From Megaleporinus macrocephalus (Eukaryota; Chordata; Actinopteri; Characiformes; Anostomidae), in contig CM038726.1 of assembly GCA_021613375.1 (NCBI GenBank), forward strand, positions 7,410,849 through 7,474,848: 64,000 bases of DNA. The letters are read 5' to 3'. The position numbers and the translations under genes are program-made. Shown here in pieces: positions 12,225-23,628 of the stretch (positions within the stretch are counted from its first letter, which is position 1; the number at the start of each line of letters is the position of its first letter). Below the pieces are notes generated by a model. It made no database searches, was not told the DNA's origin, and saw only the letters and a program-made list of their open reading frames with translations.

Positions 12225-12714
12225 TGTTATGGTGGTCATTGTCTGATGCAGCTAGTTAAGGCTAAGTGTAACACAGACTGGCCACTACTTTATGTCCACT
12301 GCCTCAAGAACAAAAGTGTTTCAGATGCAACAGACGGGAGGTGATGGAGTGTCGGCTGCGTTTTAATTGTCATTCAAAACATCCCTGACTCAACTGTTAG
12401 GCTGGATGGACGAAGTGGTTTTAGAGTGGTTTGTAGTATCTGACGCCAGTGTCAGTATCGGTTCTGACTAAACTAGTACAAATACCTGAGGAAGAATTTC
12501 AACTGGTGTACTGGTATATGTGTAAGGACACATATTAAGTTCTTTATCGCTCTCTCCTCAAATATCCCCCCAACGCCAGAAGAACTTTAGACCACTCTCT
12601 GTCTCACATCCTTCCCACAGCCACAGCTGGCCTCCTTCTGTTGTCCATCCTGCACCAGCACAGTTGAGACATCTGGAGGACAAAACCACACAAAGCCATA
12701 CTGAGTACAGTCCA

Positions 12715-15700
12715 CTATGGCGCTGCAGTGGGAACAAAACCTCTGAAACTGATGTTGTACCAACCTTTGAGCTTGAAAGAGTCTATGTCCTCTTTCGCTG
12801 GAGCCGACTGTCTGTTGCCATCTATGAAGGGGGTCAGTTTTTTGTCCACCAAATCGGTCCTCACTTGGCCAAGAGTCCTCAGAAGACACATTGTGTCAAA
12901 GCTTTCAGTGTCTCCGTCTGCCAGCAACTCTAATACCTGACATGCACATAAAAAACAATTCAATTATAAGCAGATATATATCTCCTGACAACAAATATGA
13001 AGCTAAATGAAAGGATACTTTAAAAAGATTGGAAATGGGAATCTCTTCAGGAACCCTCCAAAAACCTTTTTGTAAAGGTGCAGGTCTTTGAAGAACCTAT
13101 GCTAATTTATACAATTCCTTGAGGAAACATTTTATTTAGCATGGTCTGAAAATACTAGGGGTTTCAAAAAAGGGTTTTTATACTGCTATGTTCCTCAAGG
13201 GACGAACGAATTTGAAAGATCTTGAAGATTGAGGCCTACTATTGACCAAACTCAGCAAACCTTTACAAGTGTTAGAAGGATTAACTACAAAAAGCCTAAG
13301 GTTCTTAAAATAACTCCTGTTAGATCTGTAGGTTCTTCTAATAACCTCCAAAGGTGCTTAAGGAAGCCAGAGACATTCCTTCAGAAACCCCATTATGGGA
13401 AGGTTATTAGAGGAACCTAAAATGTATTTTTCAGTTCTCTGAGTAGCCTATTGGATATTTAAGGGAGCTTTATTAAAACTAGAACTACAATAAGTGTATT
13501 GTTACCAGTAAGAACAGCAGATATGATTATAACAGATGTAAATAAACATACATACAGTACAAACTAACATGAATATCTTATTGTGAAGAAGTAGATCATA
13601 TCTTGAGCTCCAGTTTGAAGAACAAAGTGTAGTTCCAGATTTCTCCTGGATGCCCCAGACATTGTATGAATGTATTCAGTTCCTTCAGCAGCAAATCTTG
13701 ATTTAGCTTAATGAAGTACTAAGCAGTCAAAGCAGGTATTAGATGAGAACTGATAATAATACTGGGTTGTTTCCACGAAAAGAAGATGTCCCTCAATCAG
13801 CCACAAAAACTGTGGCTACTGTGGCTAAAGTAAGAATTTCATTGTACAGTGTAAATGTCTGTTCTGCTGAGCATATGACATTAAAACTCTTGAATCTTGA
13901 ATCTATTCCTTGATTAACATCATCAGTAATTACACCTTCAAGTTGTATGCTAAGGTTAATTTATTTTTTAGTTCATTTATATTAATTAATACATTAATTA
14001 ATACATTAATTCCTATATGTTTAAATAAATAATAACCTACACTCTTAAAACAAATGAAACTTCTATTAGTGTATTAACAGAACAGAAATCTTATTACCTC
14101 AAGTTCGATGAACATAAAACGCGAAGGGTTTCTGGTTACTAACTCATTTTAAGGACAGCGCAGTTCTAACTTACAACCCCACATACCTGCAGACACTTAT
14201 AGCTCTTCAGCTCGCTCAAGTTCTCCCTCAGGAAGAGAAGGTAAATGCTCAGGTCGTCATATCGACGGGTGGCCAACTGCAGCCCCTGGGCGTGGCCGAA
14301 GGTTGGCAGGAGCCGGTAGGGGCGGAGCAAGTGGCTATGGTGGTGTGGACGGGCGGGTGACAGGGCGGAGTGTATCACAGCAGGTATCAGCAGCAGGTAC
14401 ACGCCTACATTAATACAGCTCAGCAAGCGGAACACGCCCACCGCCACCAGTTTACACTGCACAGCAGGGGGCGCACTCTCGTTCACCAGCACACCGGAGT
14501 GCACACCTGAGAACACAATCGCATCCACACAGACGTTATTTCGGTATTCGGTAGAGGAAAGCAGAGCACAACCTAACGCAGATTTTTTTTAAAGCTTGTG
14601 TGTTTTATTTATTTATTTTTTACTGGGGTCACTTAATGACTCTTGTGTGGGTTTATGTACCAAAAACAGTCATACTTAATTTTGACAGGCTGTTTCAGTT
14701 GTCATGCCTTTGAGACTGGTGTATATGTAAATGAGCTCTGTTCTGATTGGCTGTACTATTTTGAGCATCATTCAGAAAGAAAGAAAGAATTGTGCAAATG
14801 CAGATGTATGTCAGATGTATGTCTGTTCCAGTTATTTGGTTTACCCTTTGATGCACAACCTGAGACTTTATTCTTTATATCTTTGCAATAAATTAATTTC
14901 ATCATTCAAGCTTCCATGGAATCCTCAATTTATTTGTTTCTGACGATCACAAATGCTCATTTCAGTTTTATTTATTTTACTTACTTAATAAAAATGTTAT
15001 AACACTGACCTTTTAACACACAACACGGGTCAAAATGAACCCTTATGTGTTCACTATGGAATTGGATGGTAACTAATAACATTCGTAAACATTTGCAAAC
15101 AGAAACATATTTGCAAGGACTGTTTTTGTTTATAAAGTAAATAAATAAGAATTAAAATAAGATTTTTAATGAATACTTGGAACATTAAATAATTAAATAA
15201 ACTCATTTCAATACATAAACCAAAGAGATACTCAGCAATACATACAATAATATAGGAAATGAACACGGGTCAAGTTTGAGCCATGTTGTGCACTAGAAGG
15301 GATTTGCTTAGCTAGGGAATCAAAGGGTTAAATTAGACATGCTATACAAGTTAACTACATTAAATATATGAATCGGCATAAAAAGTGATTAATGCAAAGC
15401 AGCCTTAAAATCCTAAAGTGGTCTTAACAGTAAATACATAATGACATTTGTCGCATGTTTTTGATGAAGCATTACTTAAAAAATGAAGTGTTTTGAATTT
15501 AGGAGAAAAGATATGGATTGTGTTAAAACAAAACCTGGCCTGTGAAGAACTTTATCCTGGTTAGATCTTACTGTGAGTGGTATATATGGTGTAAAATTGT
15601 TGTTATTTTACACATTTGTACAATAATAGTGACTTTCACATAATTTTAATAATCAAAAAACTCTTGACATTTTTAAATACAAAACCTGCAAAAGTAAATT

Positions 15701-18700
15701 ATATTGGTCCGGTTATGGGATTTTTTTTAAATACTACAAAAAATTTCCATCTTACATTTTACCTTACAGGTTGTGTCCCGCTCTCCTCTATACATCAGCA
15801 CAGGTTAAACCAAATACATTTTAATTTGTTTGTATTTTTGAACACTTTTTTTTTTATTCTTTTTTTTCTGAAGTTCACTTCAATCCTTGATTTCTAATTT
15901 CTTTTTTTTGTTTAATTTCAATCTGTTGTATTGGTTCAGCTCATAGATTGCTTTTCCTGTTGCTCACAATTTATGAAGCACGATCTGTTTTAAATTTCAA
16001 ATATTATATAACGAAGAGTGCTCTAATATACTAAAAATGGATGCAATGTTAATATAAGGCACAGTTTTCAGCAACTGTCAAATATTAAATTAAATATTAA
16101 ATTGGGAGTTGTTATTATAGTATGCAAAAGTATGACTTTATGCATATAAAGTATGCAAAGATTTGTGAAAGTGAAAAAAAACTAATGTTCATACACTTTT
16201 GCACATTTTAATACACTACTACTGCTTATTTACTAAACTGAACATATTGGACGGAATAAATGATGACACATTTTATAATGTACAAGCAATAATGCAGCAA
16301 AATTAGGAGAAAATGTTGTATTACAGTAAGTTTTCTGTAGTTAAGGTGTTAACTTATTGTCACTTAGAAAATCAACAAAGTGTGTAATTTGTTTGGGAAT
16401 GCACAGACCTTTGTATTTGCACTAATTAAAATAATAAATGCCCTTTAGGAACTAAATAACTGATGCTTACTTGATCCTTTAGTATTTGAGGTTTTGGAAG
16501 CTCTGGTCAGAGAATTTCTATTTGAATCTGCTTACAGCCTCTTTTATCTGGTAGTAGCTTACAAAACACTGTGTGTGGTGGTCTCACCTGTGTATAAATA
16601 GCAGGAGAACTGGTCAGTGGGGGATACCAGGCAGATGTAGTAGGCCAAGTAGATGCAGGCTAACAGCAAGGTGAGCAGAGTGAGAACACGACACACCAGG
16701 TACTTCCATGCCAATGCCCACGTACCACGCTTGGTCCTCAGATACTGTTCCACCAGGGGGTACTTGAAACAGCCCTCGGCCACCTCCAGACCACTGCAGC
16801 ACACATAAATCAAAATATCAGCAGTGTAGAAGTTTTGATCACATAAAGTTCTATTTAGCATATTTCAAGGGTTTCTATAGCCTAAAGCACACAAGGCAGC
16901 AAGCAATCTTACACCCCCACCATGTAGACCGTACTTTGTATACGGTCTACATGGTGAACTTAAGTTAAAATGCAAAGGAAGGTACATTATTTGTTATTAA
17001 TATTGTTATTGACCACATTATTATCCTCAGCCCTTATATTTTATATCTGTACAGCAATTAACAAACTATATGTCTATATAGTCATCATCATTATAAATTA
17101 TAATAATTATAATTATTATGAGTTATTGTTTAGTGTTCAGGTGACTTTTTGGAAGCCAGCTGTACCTGTGGGGGTCCTCCGAGATGTCCTTGGCACTTGG
17201 GCTACTGGCTGCCAAGCTCTTGGCGAGGCGGATGGCACGGTTGTAGCAGCGGTCCAGCTCCTCCATGATAAAGCTGAGGTCTGAGGAGAGCTGAGGAGCA
17301 GCCGTGAAACGCCAGAAAAGGGCAGGAACGTACACGAGGACGGCCAGCAGCAGAAGGATGTAGGGAAAGAACTGCAGAGAGAAAATTGGAGAAACAGAAA
17401 GAGAGACTTAAGAGTTATGGTAAGCATCGTTTTCTTTGACTGTTTCTTTTTTGTGTATGTGTAGTCACTTGTCCACAAAGCTGCATTACTTTGTGTAGCC
17501 AGAGCGGAGAGCCATCCTCTGTAGTTTGGCTCTCTACAGCGACCCAGCAGAAGGAGTCCACGTATACAGCCTGGCGTAAGGTGAAGTTGGATGGCGGGAA
17601 ACAACTAATCTGGGAACCTTCAAGCAAAAGGGCAAAGATGAACGATAAGAAGGTAACAAAGTGACAACATCATGAGATTATGATCTTGCCAGTCATTTAT
17701 ATGCATTCCAGCTAGAGATGGCTTATCAGTATTGATGGATATCAGACAGACATCAGCGGAAATTGTTGGATTGGATATCAGTGGGATAAAGATTGAATCA
17801 GATCCAATCATGTGACAGTATGAGCACCTAGGATCCTAAACTGCAAATGTCCCTGGGATGTGTTGAGGCTGTCGCAATTGCTTTGGCATGTTATTCATCT
17901 TGGACGTAAGGTGGGAGAATTCCACCAATATTTTTAAATATTTGAATTATTTAATAATTGATTTACTGGTTTGGTTTACTGTAGATAAACTTACTGATTT
18001 CTTTACAGAGGTAGTGATAGAAACCTAGTTATAGGTTTATATTTATATTTATATTTACAAACCAAAAGAACCTAGATATGTCCAGGAGTCTTAATATGTA
18101 AAGATAATAACAGTAACGTATTGTTAAATCTCAACAAATTGGGATTAACAAAAAGACCAAAACCATCTTAAAAAAGCGATACAGGCATCAGGCAATAGAT
18201 TCATGATCATTTCATCATGTGCTAATTTTAGAAGCATTTAATTCTTCAGACGCCTGGTTCCTATCAAAAATACTGCAGTATGGCTAAAATTTGCATCAAA
18301 CCACTTTGACTTTGAAGCCATTGGAACTTGGGCCAGTACTTTGGATTATACTAAGATTCCCAGGATAGAGATAGTGTTTCAGACCAAAACTAGGCATGTG
18401 GATGGAAGTAGAAATTTTCCTTAAGAATAACTAGCAAAGAAAGTGTTTATAAAATATTTTAAGCTCCACAAGTGAGCCACATATACTGATTTGCGCAGTC
18501 AAATAGCTTAGATTCATAAGTTATTTTAGCTGCTCTTTGGCTAAAAAAAAAGCAATGTGATCAGAAGCTGAGACGACATGTAAGTTGTAGGTTAGCAGTG
18601 ATCTTAGCGATTGACAGGAACAGATACATTTTCTAATGATGCACCATGGACAAGTCCAGACACAACATTGAGTCCATTCTAATGTGTTCATGCCTATGCC

Positions 18701-21315
18701 CTACACCCTACTCCCTATGAAGGTTCTACCCTTCACAGTGGACTTCAACCAAGTTAAGTAGAGTCAAATACCAAATACCAAACACCAAACAACTCTTCTA
18801 TTCCACCAGAGTAATTGCCACTAGGGGGGCATACAGAAAGGCCAGTAATATTTAACCTAAAACCTGTTACACAATTGGACAAAATTGTTGGTACCCACTG
18901 AAATAACTTGAAACTGACAAAAGTACAAATAAATATAAATTTACTGAAAATCAACTAATGAAAATCAGACACTCCTTTTAAACAATCTAATGAAACAGGA
19001 CTGGACAAAAGTGATATCCTTATTCAGGGGAGGAGACATTATTTCGTTCATTCATCATCTACACTGCTTAACTTCCTGGGGCCTATCCCAGCGTTCACAG
19101 GAAGGAATTCTGGAAAGTATAGCATTATACAGCAGTGTAGCTGTGGATTAGACACATAAGGGAGTTTGGGTCAGTATCACTGTGGATTAGACACACAGAA
19201 GAGTGAGGGTTAGTATGACTGTGGATTAGACACACAGAAGAGTGAGGGTTAGTATGACTGTGGATTAGACACACAGAAGAGTGAGGGTTAGTATGACTGT
19301 GGATTAGACACAGAGGAGTGTGGGTCAGTATGGCTGTGGATCAGACACAGACGAGTGAAGGTCAGTATGGTTGTGGATTAGAAACATACAGGAGTGAGCG
19401 TCAGTATGGCTGTGGATTAGAGGACTGTGAATAAGTATGGCTGTGGATTAGACACATAGTGGAGTGAGCATCAGTATGACACTGGATTAGACACATAGAG
19501 GAATAAGGGTCAGTATGACTGTGGATAAGATACATAGAGGAGTGAGGGTCAGTTTGACTGTGGATTAGACCCATAGAGGAGTGTGTGTCAGTATGACTGT
19601 GGATTAGACACATAGAGGAGTGTTGGTCAGTTTGACTGTGGATTAGACCTATAGAGGAGTGAGGGTCAGTATGACTGTGGATTAGACCCTTACAGGAGTG
19701 TAGGTCAGTATGACTGTGGATTAGACACATAGAGGAGTGAGGGTCAGTATGACTGTGGATTAGACCTATAGAGGAGTGAGGGTCAGTTTGACTGTGGATT
19801 AGACCTATAGAGGAGTGAGGGTAAATATGGCTGTGGATTAGACACATAAATGAGTGAGGGCCAGTATGACTGTGGATTAGACACATAAATGAGTGAGGGC
19901 CAGTATGACTGTGGATTAGACACATAGAGAATGGTTATGCTACTTTTTTAAAACCCATTCTTTCCTCATGTGGGGAAAATGTCATGTAATAAAGATTGGA
20001 CTAAAACCTCGAATGAAAAATCTGCACACAGGCACACCATTGCTGATCAAAATGAACACTCTGGAATTAAAGCTGTGTTGATGACTGTGAGTAAGCAAAC
20101 TGAAATTCGGCAGAAAAAATAATAATATGAAGAAGAAAATAAATTAAATAACAGTGCTGAGCATAGCATTCATACATACAAAACAAGTTTTTAATAAATA
20201 CGGCAGGGGGGGGGGGGGTCGTCCTAACTGAGCATGCGCAGTACGAGTGTCCTCAGCATGTTTCTGATTGGAGGAATGAGTCTTCGCCGGTCTCCTTTAT
20301 GCGTTTTATCTCGCTGTTCGTGTCTATTGGAGCGCGCTAATTCGATTATCATCATTTATGACGTTAGAACTGTGATTATGCCAGATTTTCCCAAACAAAG
20401 AGCCTCTATTGGCCACTAATGCGCTATAGAATATATAACCTGTTTTATGTTCTATACGACGAATATGAATGATTTATTGTACACCCCAGTAATCAAAGAG
20501 TAATCCTTTAATAACGTGGTGTAAAATAAATCATGTTTATTTTAATATTACACTTTATTTCAGTGAGACTCCTGCACGCGCCCTGTTGCTGAGCTGCTGA
20601 ATGCTGAAGAGGCGGCGCGCGCGGCTTTGTTTAACGGATTAGCCGCTTTAGCTTGACGAAACTGGTCAGTCAGATTTCAGCCTGAAACGGCCGAAATATC
20701 GAGATGTTACACCTTTAATTTAGCTTCGAGGACTAAAACGAAAAATGGCTGTGTACGAGTCGAGTAGATGTCTGTTTTACAGCTGAACAACGGGGGAAAA
20801 CAGAGATAATAAAAAACGGAGACTCCGCTTCAAACCCCTCAGCGACTCAGCTCAGCTTTAGCCGAGGAGGAACACAAATAGGTTTCGACGCTGAGGCAAA
20901 ACAGACAAAATATTGTCTTTTCTGATTTATTGTCTATCGTTTCTTTCTCTCTCATGCCTCCACAAAGTGCCCCGTCATAGTCGGTCCCCAGTAACACAAC
21001 ACCTCAGCACCGCTGGAGCAAAAGCTAATTTTTCTGAGGTAAAACGCTCTTGATTTAAAGGGTTTCGCGTGTAAAAACAACACGAAAGCTCATTTTTACG
21101 AGTGTCCTTTCGTGTTAAGCAGCTCCACACTCACCCACAGACACTTCTTGGGCGAAGGCTAGAGAGATGAGGAGCAGAGGGAGTCCCACCGCGATAAAAG
21201 CCACCAGTTTGTCCGCCGCCAGTTCCAGACGCACCCCTTTGTATTTGGACTCGCTTGGTTCTTTCAGTAAAAAGTCTGAAAACACATACTCGGTGGCCAC
21301 GTGCGCTATAGCCAT
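12715..21315 (-). CDS. panx1: Pannexin-1, six exons, complete
   Basis: Plasma-membrane large-pore channel of the pannexin family, which releases ATP and other metabolites. Coding exons (minus strand): 21315-21135, 17617-17490, 17371-17166, 16793-16588, 14506-14187, 12936-12715. All junctions are GT-AG and all phases join, giving 1,263 nt or 420 residues (human PANX1 has 426). It starts [20 protein letters not shown], diagnostic of pannexin-1. Four membrane segments fall at roughly 38-56, 104-123, 207-227 and 261-285. Extracellular-loop Cys66, Cys84, Cys236 and Cys258 match the conserved four. NES at 249-251 is a possible glycosylation site. Position 74 is Leu where human has Trp, while Arg75 is kept. 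The tail keeps a DLVD motif (375-378) at the caspase-site position, followed by Lys. Introns hold a minisatellite, a MITE and a dispersed repeat. Fish often have two panx1 copies, and I cannot say which this is. Confidence 0.95.
13020..13440. repeat. Degenerate repeat built from aggaacct/aggttctt words, panx1 intron 5
   Basis: The words ggaaccctccaaa, gaagaacctatgc, aaggttcttaaaa, taggttcttctaat and gaggaacctaaaat recur in both orientations every 30-60 bp. This is the pattern of a foldback-type fish repeat. No coding signal. Confidence 0.4.
13499..13792 (+). repeat. Dispersed repeat copy A (panx1 intron)
   Basis: About 290 bp nearly identical in order and sequence to 50813-51090. Shared blocks include cagtaagaacagcagatat, gatcttgagctccag (with changes), tttctcctgga and gcagtcaaagcaggtattag. 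Both copies point the same way on the plus strand and both lie in introns. Confidence 0.8.
18870..19016. mobile_element. Internally deleted Tc1-like MITE
   Basis: Begins acaattggacaaaattgttgg, the inverted-repeat end of a common fish Tc1-like family, and runs through aataacttgaaactgacaaaag to actggacaaaagtgat, an inverted partner. There is no coding content. It lies in panx1 intron 1. Confidence 0.5.
19113..19932. repeat. 39-bp minisatellite in panx1 intron 1
   Basis: About 20 imperfect copies of a unit close to gtcagtatgactgtggatta + gacacatagaggagtgagg. Because 39 is a multiple of three, one minus-strand frame stays open for 174 codons as a 13-residue repeat with HSHTDPHSS cores. That frame is a by-product of the period, not a gene. 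Confidence 0.93.
20206..20218. repeat. Poly-G tract
   Basis: About 12 consecutive G on the plus strand, just before the CpG-richer segment upstream of panx1 exon 1. Possible quadruplex or assembly-error site. Confidence 0.8.
20225..20900. promoter_or_regulatory. CpG-rich segment near panx1 exon 1
   Basis: CpG content rises sharply (for example agaggcggcgcgcgcggc near 20610 and gaaacggccgaaatatcgag near 20685). An NRF1-like half-palindrome gcatgcgcag lies at 20232. The segment lies about 230-1,090 bp inside intron 1 on the 3' side of exon 1, so it may be the downstream part of the panx1 CpG island or an alternative promoter. No plus-strand gene is visible to its right. Inferred from composition only. 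Confidence 0.35.
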
Positions 21316-23418
21316 ATTTAAAATATATTAGTAATAATTGGTAGTATTGCCAAGTGTATTAATCTGCTTGTTCCGGTGGGTAGGTTCCACTTCATGTCCT
21401 GCAGGGGGACCAAACCCAGTGCTGGAAGTCCAGAGCCACAGTTTCACTACTGGTTCCCTATTTAATGTGAAGAGGGTTTTTGCAAAGGCACTGGTAAACA
21501 GGGTATGAACTCAGTGAATCGTTGCCAAATAGACATGTCATTATAATTTATAATGATATATATCATTAAATATGCAGATGAGACAATTACTTCAATAAAC
21601 ATTCAATATTGGATGATGTACTGGAGTCAAAAAAACTTTACTTTCTTACTTTCTTTTCTTTGTTTGAAAGTTCTGTACTGTTATAAAAACAAAACAGTTT
21701 CAGGTCATTTTAGTACAAGTATGTAACAGACTAATCTGTAAGAACTCTATAATTTTTTTTAGAATATGGTTAGAAATACCACAAGTAAAAATTTGGCAAA
21801 GGGCTGTGAGAAAATACACTTGATTATTGCAGTATTAAGTTTTGCAATACTGTGTGGATTCTCTGAAACACAGTATCGATTTTGAATTAATAGTTCACAT
21901 GCAAATTATTCAGTGCTTCATTTTATGTTGTGTTTAACCTCACCAACCACTAGATAGCAGTGTTGTTCTCTGTCTTAAATTAGACTCTTGCACTCCCAAC
22001 AGAAACATGCATCATGAGGGTGCAAGGCTAACATTATCATTAAAAGAGCCTAGCTGACTAATTAACATTTTTTATGCTATGACTCTAATTTGTCACAAAT
22101 ATTTCAGATCATCCAACTAATATTAATAATATAATAAAATGTGTCTCACTGTGTTTTATAGATTTGGAACCCTTAGATTTCAGTGACTTTGTTTCACACC
22201 TATTTTCAAATCTCTTTGATTTCACATTGCCAGACAGCCTCTATTTAAGGTATGTGTAGATTCAGTGATGATCTGAAACATTGAGCTACTTTTCTTTATG
22301 AGGGAAGTGAATCATGTCCTATGGGAAACTGAATTGCTCTAAAGTATTAGGACTTTTGTGCCATACTAAAAAGGTTTATTGTGTTAGTAAACAAAATGTT
22401 AAAGCAAGTGACAACTCATTCCAAAATTGTACTTTCCTGTTCTTTCAAAAGATGGAAGCTTTGTTTCAGAAAATTATAGCAGATTCTTAGCAGTGTGCCT
22501 AGATTTTGTTAGTACGCTCAAACAAGTTAGTTCATGATCCCATAAATAAACACAAGCTCACTGTCGCTAACTGTTTCGAGCTTTAATACATACCAAAAAA
22601 AGTGCTTTACAAAAGTCTTAATGCTGAGTGGTTGGAATTACGTTCCAAATGCATCCCAGACATATCCCCATCATATTTGCTTTTGTTTTTACAGCATCTT
22701 GGATTCATTTACATTTGCATTTTTCTGTGGCTTGACCTTATCCAGGTGTAATCCTGATGTTCATGGCACATGACCAGATCTCACATTTAGACGTCGTTAT
22801 GATTAGTATCTGGATTGTATCCTGATAAGATTTTAGCCACATGGATTCACGGTTGGTAGTCAATTGTGTTCTTCATTTAGTAAGACTGAAGTCCGATTGC
22901 TGAGAGGCAGAATATACAAGTCCGCTAATTACATGACAACCATGTGTGACCACATTTGTGATTATCTTCCTTGCAGACACAGATCACATGCACAGTGATG
23001 TGTTGCAAAGGGAGGAGTTTCGGTGGTGATATGGGTCTTGAAGAGACAGATGCCTTTACACAACTACAAAATGTGGCTTAAATCATCTCTTAAGGTCACC
23101 TTCTGAAGTGACTGAAGTGATTGGGTTTGTATATACTAGTCTTCCATTACCTATTAATCTTAAGAGTTCTTGACTTTTTATTTTTTATATTGTATGTACT
23201 GTACTGTTTATTTATCTATTTTTTGTATTGCATTGTTATCTGCCTCGGTCTCATTCAGATATAGCTCTGATACTTTATACTCATTCTCTATTATAAATCC
23301 TTTTATTACTCTTTATTTCATACTTATCTTTTTCTCAGCAGGTTCATTCTGGAAATGAACACGTGTTTAATGGGTTTCAGAAATGGATGGCAAGGCTTTC
23401 TGTGATTTTTCTTCAGCA
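21316..23418. other. Intergenic between panx1 and the ependymin gene
   Basis: No gene seen. Read on the minus strand, the 100 bp before the panx1 start contain accaattatt (CCAAT-like) and ccggaaca (ETS-like), but no TATA box at a fixed distance. The rest is AT-rich with no obvious repeat structure. Both flanking genes are on the minus strand. Confidence 0.45.
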
Positions 23419-23424
23419 TTTATT
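23419..23424 (-). terminator. Poly(A) signal AATAAA of the ependymin gene
   Basis: TTTATT on the plus strand reads AATAAA on the minus strand, about 205 nt after the ependymin stop codon. Confidence 0.6.
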
Positions 23425-23628
23425 GACTTCATAAGAAAAAAAAAGAAACAAGAGTCACAAAAAGACAAAACAGTACTGTAACTCAAAACAGAGAGGGTGA
23501 ATGAACTAAAGAATGTCAGATTTGCTCATAGGAAAGAAGAGAAAGTGGATATAGTGAAACTTTGTTTTGGAGAGTTTTTTTGTCACGTGTCGCCATCCTG
23601 TGTTTGTTCATTGATGTCTTTAGCCACT

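Noticed and set aside
12587..12889. 100-codon minus-strand frame overlapping the last panx1 exon
   Set aside because: Shadow of the real panx1 frame, which is supported by phase, splice sites and homology.
19401..19925. 174-codon minus-strand open frame of His/Ser-rich repeats
   Set aside because: It is the translation of a 39-bp minisatellite inside panx1 intron 1 and has no start context or splice partner.
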